Source: Acidimicrobiales bacterium (GTDB lineage Bacteria > Actinomycetota > Acidimicrobiia > Acidimicrobiales > VFJN01). Taken from it: a stretch of 39,251 nucleotides of DNA. The notes below the pieces were generated by a model. It did no database searches, was not told where the DNA came from, and saw nothing but the letters and a program-made list of their open reading frames with translations. A program made the position numbers and the translations under genes. This document shows, in pieces, positions 24,807-34,319 of this stretch. How positions within the stretch are numbered: the first letter of the stretch is position 1; the number at the start of each line of letters is the position of its first letter. The DNA lies in assembly GCA_035316325.1 (NCBI GenBank), contig DATHJB010000004.1, forward strand, positions 1-39,251, given 5' to 3'.

Positions 24807-25232
24807 CTACGGAGTGCAGTCCTCCGTGGCCTCGCTCATCCGCTCGACGGCGTCGCCCAGCTGGGACAGGGCATCGTCGAGGGCGTCGCCGGTCTCGCTC
24901 AGGTTCTCGGCGTTGCCGAGGTCCTCGATCGAGGTCCGCAGGTCGTCGAACGACAGGTCGGCGTCCCGCGGCTGCAGGGCGTTGGGGTCGTCGGTGGTGT
25001 TCATGACGTCGTTGATGTCGTCACCGAGCTGCTCCAGCCGGCTGTCGACGTTGTTGAGGTTGGTGTCCTCGTCGTCGGCGAGCCGCTCGAGGTCCTGCAG
25101 GGCGTCCTCGACGTCGCCGCCGCGGTCGGTCGGGGCGCAGCTCTCGGTCCGGTCGTCGTTGGTCGCGCACCCCGCCGACACGACCGACACGAGCGTGAGC
25201 GTGGTGACGGCGGTGAACGTCCGGAGCCTCAT
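24807..25232 (-). CDS. Helical lipoprotein of unknown function
   Basis: The 141-residue protein has a lipoprotein signal peptide (RTFTAVTTLTLVSVVSAGC, Cys20 approximately). The acidic mature part consists largely of helices with heptad-like Leu spacing (ALQDLERLADDEDTNLNNVD, RLEQLGDDINDVMN, DALDDALSQLGDAVERMSEA), suggesting a coiled coil. A Cys near each end of the mature part (TESCAPTD, EDCTP) could form a disulfide. The ATG at 25232 is preceded six bases upstream by TACAAT, with no Shine-Dalgarno. Confidence 0.75.
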   Translation of the reverse strand: MRLRTFTAVTTLTLVSVVSAGCATNDDRTESCAPTDRGGDVEDALQDLERLADDEDTNLNNVDSRLEQLGDDINDVMNTTDDPNALQPRDADLSFDDLRTSIEDLGNAENLSETGDALDDALSQLGDAVERMSEATEDCTP

Positions 25233-25238
25233 GCACCG

Positions 25239-25244
25239 ATTGTA
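25239..25244 (-). promoter_or_regulatory. -10 hexamer TACAAT of the helical lipoprotein gene
   Basis: TACAAT is one base from the consensus TATAAT and lies six bases before the ATG, so the mRNA probably has no leader. Confidence 0.5.
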
Positions 25245-25315
25245 AAGCCCTTGAAAATGGCGCTCGTTGCAGGACTCGTCGGGCGCACGAGGAGCTGTCG
25301 CCGCGGGTGTTCGGG

Positions 25316-26053
25316 CTACTTCGTGACGGGGACGCCGTCGACCAGCACCGTGACCCGGTCGTCGTAGAAGGCGACCAGGCCGGCGACGCGCTCGCTCTCC
25401 GGCAGTGGAGTGGGGTACGACCAGGCGACGTCTTTCGTCTCGCCGTCGAGCGGCGCCGAGAGGTGCACGGTCGTGCCCTTGTAGGGGCAGTGGGTGATGG
25501 TGTTCGACGGCGCCAGCAGGTCCATCCGCACGTCGAGCCGCGGGATGTACCAGACGGGCCGCAGGCCGGTCTCGTGGAGGACGTGGGCGTGGGTGGAGTC
25601 GGCCAGCACGGTGTCGCCCGCCTTCACCACGACGTGCCGCGACGACGGCAGGACGTCGATCCGCACGTACGGGCTGCGGGGGTGCGTGAAGACCTCCTCG
25701 TCCTCCTCGAACCAGGCGCTGAGGGCGTCCCACTCGAAGCGGACGTGGTCGCGGAGCTCCTCGAACGGTGAGTCGGGGAACGTCGTGGCCGCACCGGGCA
25801 CGGTGGCGATGGCGACCTTCACGTCGTGCTGGTGGCCGTCGCCGCGGCTCGGCGAGCGGGTGACCTCGCCGGTGGCGACCAGCGTGGCCACCACGTCGTC
25901 GGCGGGCACGTAGTAGACGGGGAAGTAGGGGATCTCCCACACGTAGAGCGGGCGGATCGTGTCGAACACGAGGTGCCCGTCGACGAAGGCACGCAGGCGC
26001 TTGGCGCCCGGCTCGATGCGGACACGCCCCCTGGCGGTGGTGGCGTCGTTCAT
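25316..26053 (-). CDS. DUF427-domain protein with two repeats
   Basis: The 245-residue cytosolic protein contains two copies of the DUF427 beta fold. The first includes RLRAFVDGHLVFDTIRPLYV and YFPVYYVPADDV; the second includes HVVVKAGDTVLADSTHAHVL, PVWYIPRLDVRMDLL and the strongly conserved THCPYKGTTVHLSA followed by VAWSYPTPLPESERVAGLVA. DUF427 proteins are common in actinobacteria and are of unknown biochemical role. GGAAGG five bases before ATG 26053 fixes the start; a GTG at 26059 is the alternative. Confidence 0.92.
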   Translation of the reverse strand: MNDATTARGRVRIEPGAKRLRAFVDGHLVFDTIRPLYVWEIPYFPVYYVPADDVVATLVATGEVTRSPSRGDGHQHDVKVAIATVPGAATTFPDSPFEELRDHVRFEWDALSAWFEEDEEVFTHPRSPYVRIDVLPSSRHVVVKAGDTVLADSTHAHVLHETGLRPVWYIPRLDVRMDLLAPSNTITHCPYKGTTVHLSAPLDGETKDVAWSYPTPLPESERVAGLVAFYDDRVTVLVDGVPVTK

Positions 26054-26133
26054 GGACACCTTCCAACCGATACCCCGCCGCCCTTTGTTCCCCGCCCGAC
26101 CCCGACCCCCGGTTCCCCGCCGAAGCCGGCCCG

Positions 26134-26352
26134 TCAGGCGTACTGGTCGAGGGTGGTCTCGGCCGCGGTCTGCGCGGCCTCCTCGGTGGGGTAGCGGCCG
26201 GGCAGCTCACCCAGGTGGTGGACGAGGTAGACCAGCCAGCCCTCGCTCTCGCCGTCGGGGCCGATCACGTGGCCGATCTGGGCGACCTGCCGACCCTCGT
26301 CGGAGTAGCCGTGGTACGAGCCGAGGTACATGCGCTTCCATACGAGCTTCAT
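26134..26352 (-). CDS. Small protein of unknown function under a LexA box
   Basis: The 72-residue soluble protein (KLVWKRMYLGSYHGYSDEGR at the start, PTEEAAQTAAETTLDQYA at the end) has no recognised family. Its layout suggests a small beta sheet (GRQVAQIGHVIG, GWLVYLVHHLG) followed by a helix. A perfect 14-base LexA box (26358-26371) lies six bases before the ATG and contains TATGTT, a -10-like hexamer seven bases from the start. Transcription is therefore probably leaderless and repressed by LexA until DNA damage. An in-frame ATG at 26364 lies inside the box. The role could be SOS checkpoint, repair accessory or toxin-like, and none is shown by the sequence. Confidence 0.65.
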   Translation of the reverse strand: MKLVWKRMYLGSYHGYSDEGRQVAQIGHVIGPDGESEGWLVYLVHHLGELPGRYPTEEAAQTAAETTLDQYA

Positions 26353-26357
26353 GGTAG

Positions 26358-26371
26358 CGAACATACGTTCG
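26358..26371. promoter_or_regulatory. LexA (SOS) box CGAACATACGTTCG
   Basis: CGAAC-ATAC-GTTCG has perfectly complementary arms and agrees at every position with the Gram-positive/actinobacterial LexA consensus CGAAC-RNRY-GTTCG. It overlaps the presumed -10 of the small gene that starts at 26352, the standard position for repression. Confidence 0.82.
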
Positions 26372-26404
26372 GGCCGAGAGGACTTTCCAGGACCAACCCG
26401 TGTC

Positions 26405-26451
26405 GGCCTTCGCACGCTGTGCCGAAGGCCCTGCCATTCGTAGCAGGGCCT
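26405..26451 (-). terminator. Two overlapping hairpins downstream of the tRNA genes
   Basis: GGCCTTCG/CGAAGGCC (26405-26412 with 26423-26430) and AGGCCCTGC/GCAGGGCCT (26426-26434 with 26443-26451) are perfect stems that share the bases 26426-26430, so they cannot both form fully. They follow tRNA-Gly by 50 bases on its strand. There is no U-run, as is usual for terminators in very GC-rich actinobacteria. A regulatory switch is an alternative. Confidence 0.5.
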
Positions 26452-26500
26452 CCGTCGTGGCGGCGCCGGGTCGGTGGTGGAGAAACCCGGGGGAGAGGAG

Positions 26501-26571
26501 AGCGGGTGACGGGAATCGAACCCGCGTTGCCAGATTGGAAGTCTGGGGCTCTGCCATTGAGCTACACCCGC
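26501..26571 (-). tRNA. tRNA-Gly (anticodon UCC)
   Basis: The 71-base cloverleaf has acceptor GCGGGTG/CACCCGC, D arm GCTC/GAGC, anticodon stem CCAGA/TCTGG around loop CTTCCAA (anticodon UCC), and T arm GCGGG-TTCGATT-CCCGT. The discriminator base is U and CCA is not encoded. It lies 25 bases downstream of tRNA-Pro on the same strand, so both probably come from one transcript. Confidence 0.95.
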
Positions 26572-26596
26572 AGGGCCGCAAGTTATCGGGACCCAG

Positions 26597-26670
26597 TCGG
26601 GGAGGGGGGATTTGAACCCCCGACCTCCTGCACCCAAAGCAGGTGCGCTACCAGTCTGCGCCACTCCCCG
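26597..26670 (-). tRNA. tRNA-Pro (anticodon UGG)
   Basis: The 74-base cloverleaf has acceptor CGGGGAG/CTCCCCG, the GGCGCAG...GTAGCGC D arm typical of tRNA-Pro, anticodon stem-loop CCTGC-TTTGGGT-GCAGG (anticodon UGG), and T arm with GGTTCAAATCC. The discriminator is A and CCA is not encoded. Confidence 0.95.
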
Positions 26671-26751
26671 GTCGGTCGTCCGATGGTACTTGGCGGACCA
26701 CCGAGCGCCGACAACGGTTGCCGGATGGTTCGAGACGGCCCCGGCACCCCC

Positions 26752-26757
26752 TACACT
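26752..26757 (+). promoter_or_regulatory. Probable -10 hexamer TACACT of the tig-clpP-clpX operon
   Basis: TACACT lies nine bases before the GTG of tig. No Shine-Dalgarno is present, so translation probably starts at or within a few bases of the mRNA 5' end. Confidence 0.4.
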
Positions 26758-26766
26758 CCACGCCCT

Positions 26767-28188
26767 GTGAAGGCCACCGTCGCGCCCCTCGAGGGGAACA
26801 AAGTCAAGGTTTCCGTCGAGGTCGACGAGGCGGAGTTCGACAAAGCCGTCGACGCCGCGTTCCGCAAGATCGCGCAGGAGGTGCGCATCCCCGGGTTCCG
26901 TCCGGGCAAGGCACCCCGCAAGATCCTGGAGCGCCGGCTCGGTGCCAACGTCGGCCGCGAGCAAGCTCTGCACGACTCGCTGCCCGAGTTCTACGCCCAG
27001 GCGTTGAGCGAGCACGACGTCGACGCCATCGCCGCGCCCGAGATCGACATCACCGCCGGCGAGGAGGGCGAGGGCCCGCTCGCCTTCGACGCCGTCGTCG
27101 AGGTGCGCCCCGAGGTGCAGGTGCCCGGCTACGGCAGCCTGCGGGTGGAGATCGACCGCCCCGACGTCGCCGACGAGGACGTCGAGGCGCAGATCGACCG
27201 CATGCGCCAGGTGCAGGCCACGACGGCGCCCGTCGACCGCTCCTCCCAGGAGGGCGACGTCGTCACCATCGACATCACCGGCACCCTCGACGGCGACGCT
27301 CAGGACGGCCTCACCGCCGACGACTACAGCTACACCGTCGGCAGCGGGATGATCACGCCCGAGGTCGACGAGAACCTCCGCGGCGTGAAGCCCGGCGAGA
27401 TCCTCTCGTTCCCCGCCACCCACCCCGACGAGGAGGAGACCCGCGAGCTCGAGTTCCGCGTCCTCGTGAAGGAGGTCAACGAGCGGGTGCTGCCCGAGGC
27501 CGACGACGAGTGGGCCGAGGAGAACTCGCAGTTCGACACCATCGAGGCGCTGCGCGGGAACATCCGCGAGAACCTGCTGGCCCGCCAGCAGCTGCAGGCG
27601 CAGATGCAGGTGAACGAGCGCACCCGCGAGGCGCTGGCCAAGCTCGTCGACATGGAGCCGCCCGCCACCCTGGTCGACAAGGAGGTGCAGGACCGCCTCC
27701 AGGAGATGGCGCTGCGCCTGCGGGCCCAGGGCCTCGACCTCGACCAGTGGCTCTCCGCCACCGGCAAGGCGCCCGAGGAGCTGCTCGACGAGATGCGCGC
27801 TCCGTCCGCCGACGGCGTGAAGATCGACCTGGCGCTGCGGGCCGTGGCCGACGCCGAGCAGATCGTGTGCGATGACGAGGACGTCGACGCCGAGATCGAG
27901 GGCGTCGCCCAGCGCCTCGGCGAGAAACCCCGCAAGGTGCTCGACCGCTTGGAACGCGGTGGTCAGCTCCCAGGGCTACGCTCGGACATCAGGAAGCGCA
28001 AGGCACTCGACTGGCTCGTTGAGCGGGTCGAGCTGGTCGACCAGGAGGGCAAGCCCGTCGATCGGGCCGACCTCGAGGTCGCCGGCGACGAGCAGGAGGG
28101 TGCCCCGGCAGGTCAGTCAGGGCAATCGGGTTCCACAGCCGCCAACGACGACGACAGCGCCGCCAACGACGACACGGAGAGCGAGTGA
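26767..28188 (+). CDS. tig: Trigger factor, ribosome-associated chaperone
   Basis: The 473-residue chaperone binds ribosomal protein L23 at the peptide exit and protects nascent chains. The N-terminal ribosome-binding domain has the signature [17 protein letters not shown] around residues 40-56. A peptidyl-prolyl isomerase (FKBP-like) domain follows ([39 protein letters not shown]), then the long helical C-terminal domain. The end is an acidic Asp/Ser/Gly tail ([13 protein letters not shown]). GTG 26767 gives the natural N-terminus [18 protein letters not shown]. Its stop overlaps the clpP start by four bases. Confidence 0.95.
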   Translation: MKATVAPLEGNKVKVSVEVDEAEFDKAVDAAFRKIAQEVRIPGFRPGKAPRKILERRLGANVGREQALHDSLPEFYAQALSEHDVDAIAAPEIDITAGEEGEGPLAFDAVVEVRPEVQVPGYGSLRVEIDRPDVADEDVEAQIDRMRQVQATTAPVDRSSQEGDVVTIDITGTLDGDAQDGLTADDYSYTVGSGMITPEVDENLRGVKPGEILSFPATHPDEEETRELEFRVLVKEVNERVLPEADDEWAEENSQFDTIEALRGNIRENLLARQQLQAQMQVNERTREALAKLVDMEPPATLVDKEVQDRLQEMALRLRAQGLDLDQWLSATGKAPEELLDEMRAPSADGVKIDLALRAVADAEQIVCDDEDVDAEIEGVAQRLGEKPRKVLDRLERGGQLPGLRSDIRKRKALDWLVERVELVDQEGKPVDRADLEVAGDEQEGAPAGQSGQSGSTAANDDDSAANDDTESE

Positions 28189-28829
28189 ATCACGAGACGG
28201 TGATCCGCAACTACCTGGTTCCGACGGTCGTCGAGCAGACCAACCGGGGTGAGCGGTCCTACGACCTCTACAGCCGGCTGCTCAAGGAGAACATCATCTT
28301 CCTGGGCACGCCGATCGATGACACCGTCGCCAACCTGGTGTGCGCGCAGCTGCTCCATCTCGAGTCGGAGAACCCCGACAAGGACATCAGCATCTACATC
28401 AACAGCCCAGGTGGCGACATCACGGCGCTGTTCGCGATCTACGACACGATGAGCTTCATCAAGCCCGACCTGAGCACGATCTGCTTCGGTCAGGCGGCCT
28501 CGGCGGCAGCGGTGCTGCTGGCGGCCGGCACGCCCGGCAAGCGCCTGGCCCTGCCGCACGCCCGCATCCTGCTCCACCAGCCCTGGGGCCAGGCCGGCGG
28601 CCAGGCCACCGACGTCGAGCTGGCGGCCAAGGAGATCATGCGCATGCGCATCCTCCTCGAGGAGATCCTGGCCCAGCACACGGGCCAGGACGTCGATCGG
28701 ATCCACCGCGACACCGACCGCGACTTCGTGATGAGCGCGGTCGAGGCCAAGGAGTACGGCATCCTCGACGACGTCATCAGCGCGCGGCAGTCTGCCGACG
28801 TGACCGGCCCCATCGGGCGGTCCAACTAG
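28185..28829 (+). CDS. clpP: ATP-dependent Clp protease proteolytic subunit
   Basis: The 214-residue serine peptidase forms the proteolytic chamber served by ClpX. The catalytic triad is visible: Ser106 in [12 protein letters not shown], His131 in [10 protein letters not shown] and probably Asp180 in [37 protein letters not shown] is the family hallmark. The active-site serine is followed by Ala-Ala where Met-Gly is most common. The GTG start overlaps tig (GTGA), and clpX follows after 33 bases. Many actinobacteria carry a second clpP; none is in this window. Confidence 0.95.
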   Translation: MNHETVIRNYLVPTVVEQTNRGERSYDLYSRLLKENIIFLGTPIDDTVANLVCAQLLHLESENPDKDISIYINSPGGDITALFAIYDTMSFIKPDLSTICFGQAASAAAVLLAAGTPGKRLALPHARILLHQPWGQAGGQATDVELAAKEIMRMRILLEEILAQHTGQDVDRIHRDTDRDFVMSAVEAKEYGILDDVISARQSADVTGPIGRSN

Positions 28830-28862
28830 TGGAACGAGTGCAGAAGGGACGGGGGACCTGAC

Positions 28863-30134
28863 GTGGCCAAGTTCGGAGACGGCGGCGAGCTGCTGAAGTG
28901 CTCCTTCTGCGGCAAGTCGCAGAAGCAGGTCAAGCGGCTCATAGCGGGCCCAGGCGTCTACATCTGCGACGAGTGCATCGACCTCTGCAACGAGATCATC
29001 GAGGAGGAGCTCACCGAGCCGAGTGAGCTGCGCTTCGACGAGCTGCCCAAGCCCGTCGAGATCTTCGACTTCCTGAACGACTACATCGTCGGCCAGGACC
29101 ACGCCAAGCGGATCCTCTCGGTGGCGGTCTACAACCACTACAAGCGGGTCCAGTACGGCACCACGGCCACCGACGTCGAGCTGTCGAAGTCGAACATCCT
29201 GCTGATCGGGCCCACCGGCTGCGGTAAGACGCTGCTGGCCCAGACGCTGGCCCGCATGCTCAACGTGCCGTTCGCCATCGCCGACGCCACCGCGCTCACC
29301 GAGGCCGGCTACGTGGGCGAGGACGTCGAGAACATCCTGCTCAAGCTGATCCAGGCCGCCGACTACGACGTCAAGCAGGCCGAGACCGGCATCATCTACA
29401 TCGACGAGATCGACAAGATCGCCCGCAAGAGCGAGAACCCGTCGATAACTCGTGACGTGTCGGGCGAGGGCGTGCAGCAGGCGCTCCTCAAGATCCTGGA
29501 GGGCACCACCGCCTCGGTGCCGCCGCAGGGGGGCCGCAAGCACCCCCACCAGGAGTTCATCCAGATCGACACCACCAACATCCTGTTCATCTGCGGTGGT
29601 GCGTTCGCCGGGCTCGAAAAGCTGATCGAGAGCCGGATGGGCAACAACGGCGTCGGCTTCACCGCCGATGTCCGCCGCTACAAGGACAAGGAGCTGGGCG
29701 CGCTGCTCGAGCACGTGCAGCCCGAGGACCTGCTCAAGTTCGGCCTGATCCCCGAGTTCGTCGGCCGCCTGCCGGTGATCGGGGCCGTGTCGAGCCTCGA
29801 CCGCGAGGCGCTCATCAGCATCCTGGTCGACCCGAAGAACGCGCTGGTCAAGCAGTACCAGAAGATCTTCGAGTTCGAGGACGTCGAGCTGTCCTTCACC
29901 GAGGACGCGCTGGCCTCCATCGCCGACCAGGCCCTGCTCCGGGGCACCGGTGCCCGAGGCCTGCGGGCGATCCTCGAAGAGGTCCTGCTGAACCTCATGT
30001 ACGAGCTGCCGAGCCGCAGCGATGTCGGCAAGTGCGTGGTCGACCGCGACACGGTGCTCGAGAAGGTGAACCCCACGCTGGTCCCCCGGTCCGACGTGCC
30101 GCGCCAGCAGCGCCCACGTCGGGCGGCATCCTGA
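28863..30134 (+). CDS. clpX: ATP-dependent Clp protease ATP-binding subunit ClpX
   Basis: The 423-residue AAA+ unfoldase has an N-terminal zinc-binding domain with Cys13-Cys16 and Cys35-Cys38 ([17 protein letters not shown]). It also has Walker [19 protein letters not shown], Walker [15 protein letters not shown], and the sensor/arginine region [14 protein letters not shown] and [14 protein letters not shown]. It unfolds substrates and feeds them to ClpP, encoded just upstream. The GTG start has a G-rich ribosome-binding site (ACGGGGGA). The 3' end overlaps folC by four bases. Confidence 0.96.
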   Translation: MAKFGDGGELLKCSFCGKSQKQVKRLIAGPGVYICDECIDLCNEIIEEELTEPSELRFDELPKPVEIFDFLNDYIVGQDHAKRILSVAVYNHYKRVQYGTTATDVELSKSNILLIGPTGCGKTLLAQTLARMLNVPFAIADATALTEAGYVGEDVENILLKLIQAADYDVKQAETGIIYIDEIDKIARKSENPSITRDVSGEGVQQALLKILEGTTASVPPQGGRKHPHQEFIQIDTTNILFICGGAFAGLEKLIESRMGNNGVGFTADVRRYKDKELGALLEHVQPEDLLKFGLIPEFVGRLPVIGAVSSLDREALISILVDPKNALVKQYQKIFEFEDVELSFTEDALASIADQALLRGTGARGLRAILEEVLLNLMYELPSRSDVGKCVVDRDTVLEKVNPTLVPRSDVPRQQRPRRAAS

Positions 30135-31504
30135 CCCGCCGGCCCCGCAGCACGCCCGCTCGTCCCTTCAAGGGGATCGACGAGGCCCTCGCGTTCCTGG
30201 ACGACCACGTCGACTGGGAGCAGACGCCGGCGATCGCCGGCCGCGTCGAGGGCCTGTCGCTCGACGTGATGCGGGTGCTGGCCGAGGTGATGGGCAACCC
30301 CGAGCAGGCGTACCCGATCGTCCACCTGACCGGCACCAACGGCAAGGGCTCCACCGCCCGGATGATCTCCGCCCTGCTGGTGGCCCACTCGCTGTCGGTG
30401 GGGACCTACGCGAGCCCGCACCTCGAGCACATCGTCGAGCGCATCGCCTGGAACCTCGACCCGATCGCCGCCGACGAGCTGACCCGGGTGCTCAGCGAGC
30501 TGGCTGCCCTCCAACCGCTGGTGCTGGAGGAGACGGGCGGGGTGCGGCCCACGCACTTCGACCTCGTCACCGCGGCGGCCTACTCGTACTTCGCCGACGT
30601 CGCCGTCGACGTCGCCGTGGTGGAGGTGGGGCTGCTGGGCCGCTACGACGCCACCAACGTGGGTGCGGCCCAGGTGGCGGTGGTGACGAACGTCGGGCGC
30701 GACCACACCGACGGCCAGGGCGACTGGCGCCGGCGCATCGCCGAGGAGAAGGCCGGCATCATCACGCCGGGCAGCCACCTGGTGCTGGGCGAGACCGACC
30801 CCGAGCTGCTGCCGGTGTTCGAGGCCGAGGGCCCGGGCACGGTGTGGGTGCGCGACCGCGACTTCGGCTGCGAGCAGGACAAGCTGGCGCTGGGCGGGCA
30901 CCTGATCACGGTCATCACGCCCAACGGGCGCTACGACGACGTGTTCCTGCCCGTCCACGGCACCCACCAGGCCGACAACGCGGCGTGCGCGATCGCCGCG
31001 GTGGAGGGGCTGTTCGGCCGGGCGCTCGACCCCCAGGTGGTGCGGGACGGGCTGGCCCGCCTGACGCTGCCGGGGCGCTTCGAGGTGGTGCACCGGTCGC
31101 CGCTGCTGGTGCTCGACGGGGCCCACAACCCGGACAGCGCGGCGGCCGTGGGGGAGACGCTGGCCGAGGAGTTCGAGATCGGCGGCCGCCGCCACTGGAT
31201 CATCGGCGTCCTGGCCGGGCGTGACGTCGACGAGATGCTGGAGGGCTTCGACGTGCGGCCCGGCGACCGGGTGGTCGCCTGCACGCCCGCCTCACCCCGG
31301 GCGCTGCCGGCCGAGGAGCTGGCCGAGCACGTGCGGGTGCGGGGCGCCGAGACCGAGGTGGTCCCCGACGTCGCCGCGGCGCTGCGCCACGTGTGGAACG
31401 ACGCCCCCGACCTGGCCGGCGAGGCCGACGTGGTCATGGTCGTCGGCTCCCTGCGCACGGTCGGCACGGCCCGCTCGGAGTGCCGCCGCCTGGGCTTGCT
31501 CTAG
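30131..31504 (+). CDS. folC: Folylpolyglutamate synthase / dihydrofolate synthase
   Basis: The 457-residue Mur-ligase-fold enzyme adds glutamate to (dihydro)pteroate or folate. It has the P-loop [15 protein letters not shown], then [40 protein letters not shown], the EEKAGII lysine motif and [15 protein letters not shown]. The start is unusual: no ATG, GTG or TTG lies in frame near the expected N-terminus. CTG 30131 overlaps the clpX stop as CTGA and gives a normal length, whereas GTG 30032 would overlap clpX by 103 bases. The stop TAG shares a CTAG with the stop of the opposing gene. Confidence 0.92.
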   Translation: MTRRPRSTPARPFKGIDEALAFLDDHVDWEQTPAIAGRVEGLSLDVMRVLAEVMGNPEQAYPIVHLTGTNGKGSTARMISALLVAHSLSVGTYASPHLEHIVERIAWNLDPIAADELTRVLSELAALQPLVLEETGGVRPTHFDLVTAAAYSYFADVAVDVAVVEVGLLGRYDATNVGAAQVAVVTNVGRDHTDGQGDWRRRIAEEKAGIITPGSHLVLGETDPELLPVFEAEGPGTVWVRDRDFGCEQDKLALGGHLITVITPNGRYDDVFLPVHGTHQADNAACAIAAVEGLFGRALDPQVVRDGLARLTLPGRFEVVHRSPLLVLDGAHNPDSAAAVGETLAEEFEIGGRRHWIIGVLAGRDVDEMLEGFDVRPGDRVVACTPASPRALPAEELAEHVRVRGAETEVVPDVAAALRHVWNDAPDLAGEADVVMVVGSLRTVGTARSECRRLGLL

Positions 31505-32727
31505 AACAACCGGGTCATGTCGACCTCCAGGAGGTCGAGCGTGGTGCCGACGAAGCTGATCGTCCCCATGGCGAGGACGAGGTCGCCCAGCGACGGAGCG
31601 TCGAGGTCGGTCAGCAGGGGTAGCCCGGGCGGGAACGTCAGGTGCGACGCGTCGACCCGGAGCAGCCGGAAGTCGACGTCGGGGAGCGCGGCCAGGCAGG
31701 CGTCGCGGTCCTTGGTGTCGGGGATCGACAGGAGCACCGCCGTCGGTTCGCCGATCGACCGCCGGCACCAGTCGAGCGCGGTGCGCAGGCCCTTCGGGTT
31801 GATAGCCGAGTCGAGCACCCAGGTCTGCGACCCCCGGCGGTGCACCGACAGTCGCCCCGGCAGCCGCACGTCGGGGACGGGGCCGGCCGGGGCGCCGAGC
31901 GCCGCCGCCGCTCGCAGGCCGAGGGCGGCGTTGGCGCGCATGAGGTCGGTCGGGAGGTCGACGGGCACGTCGGTCGGTCTCACCATCGACAGCGCCGCGC
32001 CGTGGCGTCGGGCCGCGCCCGCGATCACCGCGCCCACCCGGGGGTCCTGGGGGACCGTGAGCACCGAGTGCGTGGCGGCGCAGATCGTGCCGGCCTTGTC
32101 CTGCGCCACCTCCACCACGTCGTCGCCGATGATGCCGAGGTGCTCCTCGAAGATCTCGGTGAGCGCCACCACCGCCGGCCGGGTGAGCGACGACTCGTCG
32201 GACGCCCCGCCCAGGCCGGCCTCCACCACCAGGGCGTCGCAGCCCCGGTCGACCAGCCACCGCAGCCCGGCGATGGTGAAGGCGCCGGTGGGCGACACGT
32301 AGCCGCCGCCCGGCACGTGCGCCGGCAGCCGGTCGACCGCGTCGGCCAGCAGGCCTGCGAGCCGGGCGAAGTCCCGCTCCGGGATCGCCTCGCCGTCGAG
32401 CCGGATGCGCTCCCGGTGGCTCCGGTAGCCGGGGCTGGTGATCAGCCCCACGGACCGGCCCGCCGCCCGCAGCGCCGCCGCCGCGTACGTCGCCGCCGTG
32501 CCCTTGCCCTTCGACCCGGTGACCACCAGCGGGTGCAGGTCCGCCAGCGGCAGGTCGAGCCGCTCGGCGAGCAGCCGCGCCCGCCCGAGGCTGCGTCGCT
32601 CGCCGGGCGCCCGCTGCGCCCGCTCGACGAAGAACGGCTCGTCGACCGTCGGCGCGGCCAGGGGAGGGGTCGGCAGGGAGGGCAGGACGAGGATGATAGG
32701 ACGCGCCTTATCCGAGAGTCCCCTCAC
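31501..32727 (-). CDS. FolC/Mur-ligase-like ATPase of unknown function
   Basis: The 408-residue protein has the FolC layout but diverged motifs: P-loop VVTGSKGKGTAATYAAAAL, YRSHRERIRLDGE, VVEAGLGGASDESS, TEIFEEHLGIIGD, VAQDKAGTI, and LDSAINPKGLRTALDW where FolC has DGAHNP. ATP use is likely, but the folate-binding and His positions differ, so the acceptor is probably not folate. The start is uncertain: GTG 32727 is given; an in-frame CTG at 32685 lies seven bases after TATCAT. It faces folC tail to tail, with stops overlapping in CTAG, and is divergent from ndk. Confidence 0.8.
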   Translation of the reverse strand: MRGLSDKARPIILVLPSLPTPPLAAPTVDEPFFVERAQRAPGERRSLGRARLLAERLDLPLADLHPLVVTGSKGKGTAATYAAAALRAAGRSVGLITSPGYRSHRERIRLDGEAIPERDFARLAGLLADAVDRLPAHVPGGGYVSPTGAFTIAGLRWLVDRGCDALVVEAGLGGASDESSLTRPAVVALTEIFEEHLGIIGDDVVEVAQDKAGTICAATHSVLTVPQDPRVGAVIAGAARRHGAALSMVRPTDVPVDLPTDLMRANAALGLRAAAALGAPAGPVPDVRLPGRLSVHRRGSQTWVLDSAINPKGLRTALDWCRRSIGEPTAVLLSIPDTKDRDACLAALPDVDFRLLRVDASHLTFPPGLPLLTDLDAPSLGDLVLAMGTISFVGTTLDLLEVDMTRLF

Positions 32728-32759
32728 CAGGGGGTTCCGGGGCGGTCACCCAGAGCGGC

Positions 32760-32765
32760 TACCTT
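32760..32765 (+). promoter_or_regulatory. Possible -10 hexamer TACCTT of ndk
   Basis: It lies eight bases before GTG 32774 in a 46-base divergent space. There is no Shine-Dalgarno before ndk. Confidence 0.35.
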
Positions 32766-32773
32766 GCGTCGTT

Positions 32774-33193
32774 GTGACCCAGAGGACATTCGTGATGTGC
32801 AAGCCCGACGCCGTCGAGCGCGGCCTCGTCGGCGAGATCGTGAGCCGGATCGAGCGCAAGGGCTTCACCCTGGTGGCCGCCGAACTGCGCAGCGTGAATC
32901 GGGACCTCGCCGAGGAGCACTACGACGAGCACCGCGACAAGCCGTTCTACGGCGAGCTCGTCACGTTCCTGACCCGATCGCCGGTCTTCGCCATGGTGGT
33001 GGAGGGCCCGGCCGACAACACCTTCTCTTTGCTGCGCAAGATGGTGGGTGCCACCAAGGTCGACGACGCCGAGCCCGGGACCATCCGGGGCGACTTCGCC
33101 GCCATCACCACCGAGAACCTCGTCCACGCCAGCGACAGCCACGATTCCGCCGCCCGGGAGATCAAGCTCTGGTTCCCTGAGGTATCCGCCTAG
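32774..33193 (+). CDS. ndk: Nucleoside diphosphate kinase
   Basis: The 139-residue enzyme transfers the gamma phosphate between nucleoside triphosphates and diphosphates through phosphohistidine His118 in NLVHASDS. It has the usual [19 protein letters not shown] start, [16 protein letters not shown] and GTIRGDFA motifs. Length matches the bacterial family. It stands between the FolC-like gene (divergent) and mreB (86 bases downstream). Confidence 0.96.
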   Translation: MTQRTFVMCKPDAVERGLVGEIVSRIERKGFTLVAAELRSVNRDLAEEHYDEHRDKPFYGELVTFLTRSPVFAMVVEGPADNTFSLLRKMVGATKVDDAEPGTIRGDFAAITTENLVHASDSHDSAAREIKLWFPEVSA

Positions 33194-33236
33194 CAGGGAC
33201 CGGGCAACCATCGACCGCCGGGCACCACCGCTTCGT

Positions 33237-33242
33237 TAACCT
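33237..33242 (+). promoter_or_regulatory. Possible -10 hexamer TAACCT upstream of mreB
   Basis: TAACCT would start an mRNA about 30 bases before the ATG of mreB, leaving room for the GGAGG at 33266-33270. No good -35 is seen, and read-through from ndk is also possible. Confidence 0.3.
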
Positions 33243-33279
33243 ACGCCCGCCTCCACGGCACGGCCGGAGGACCACAGCC

Positions 33280-34314
<1,035 letters not shown>

Positions 34315-34319
34315 CGCCG

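Noticed and set aside
26215..26766. Upstream extension of the trigger factor frame
   Set aside because: It would run through both tRNA genes and add 184 unrelated residues; GTG 26767 gives the family N-terminus.
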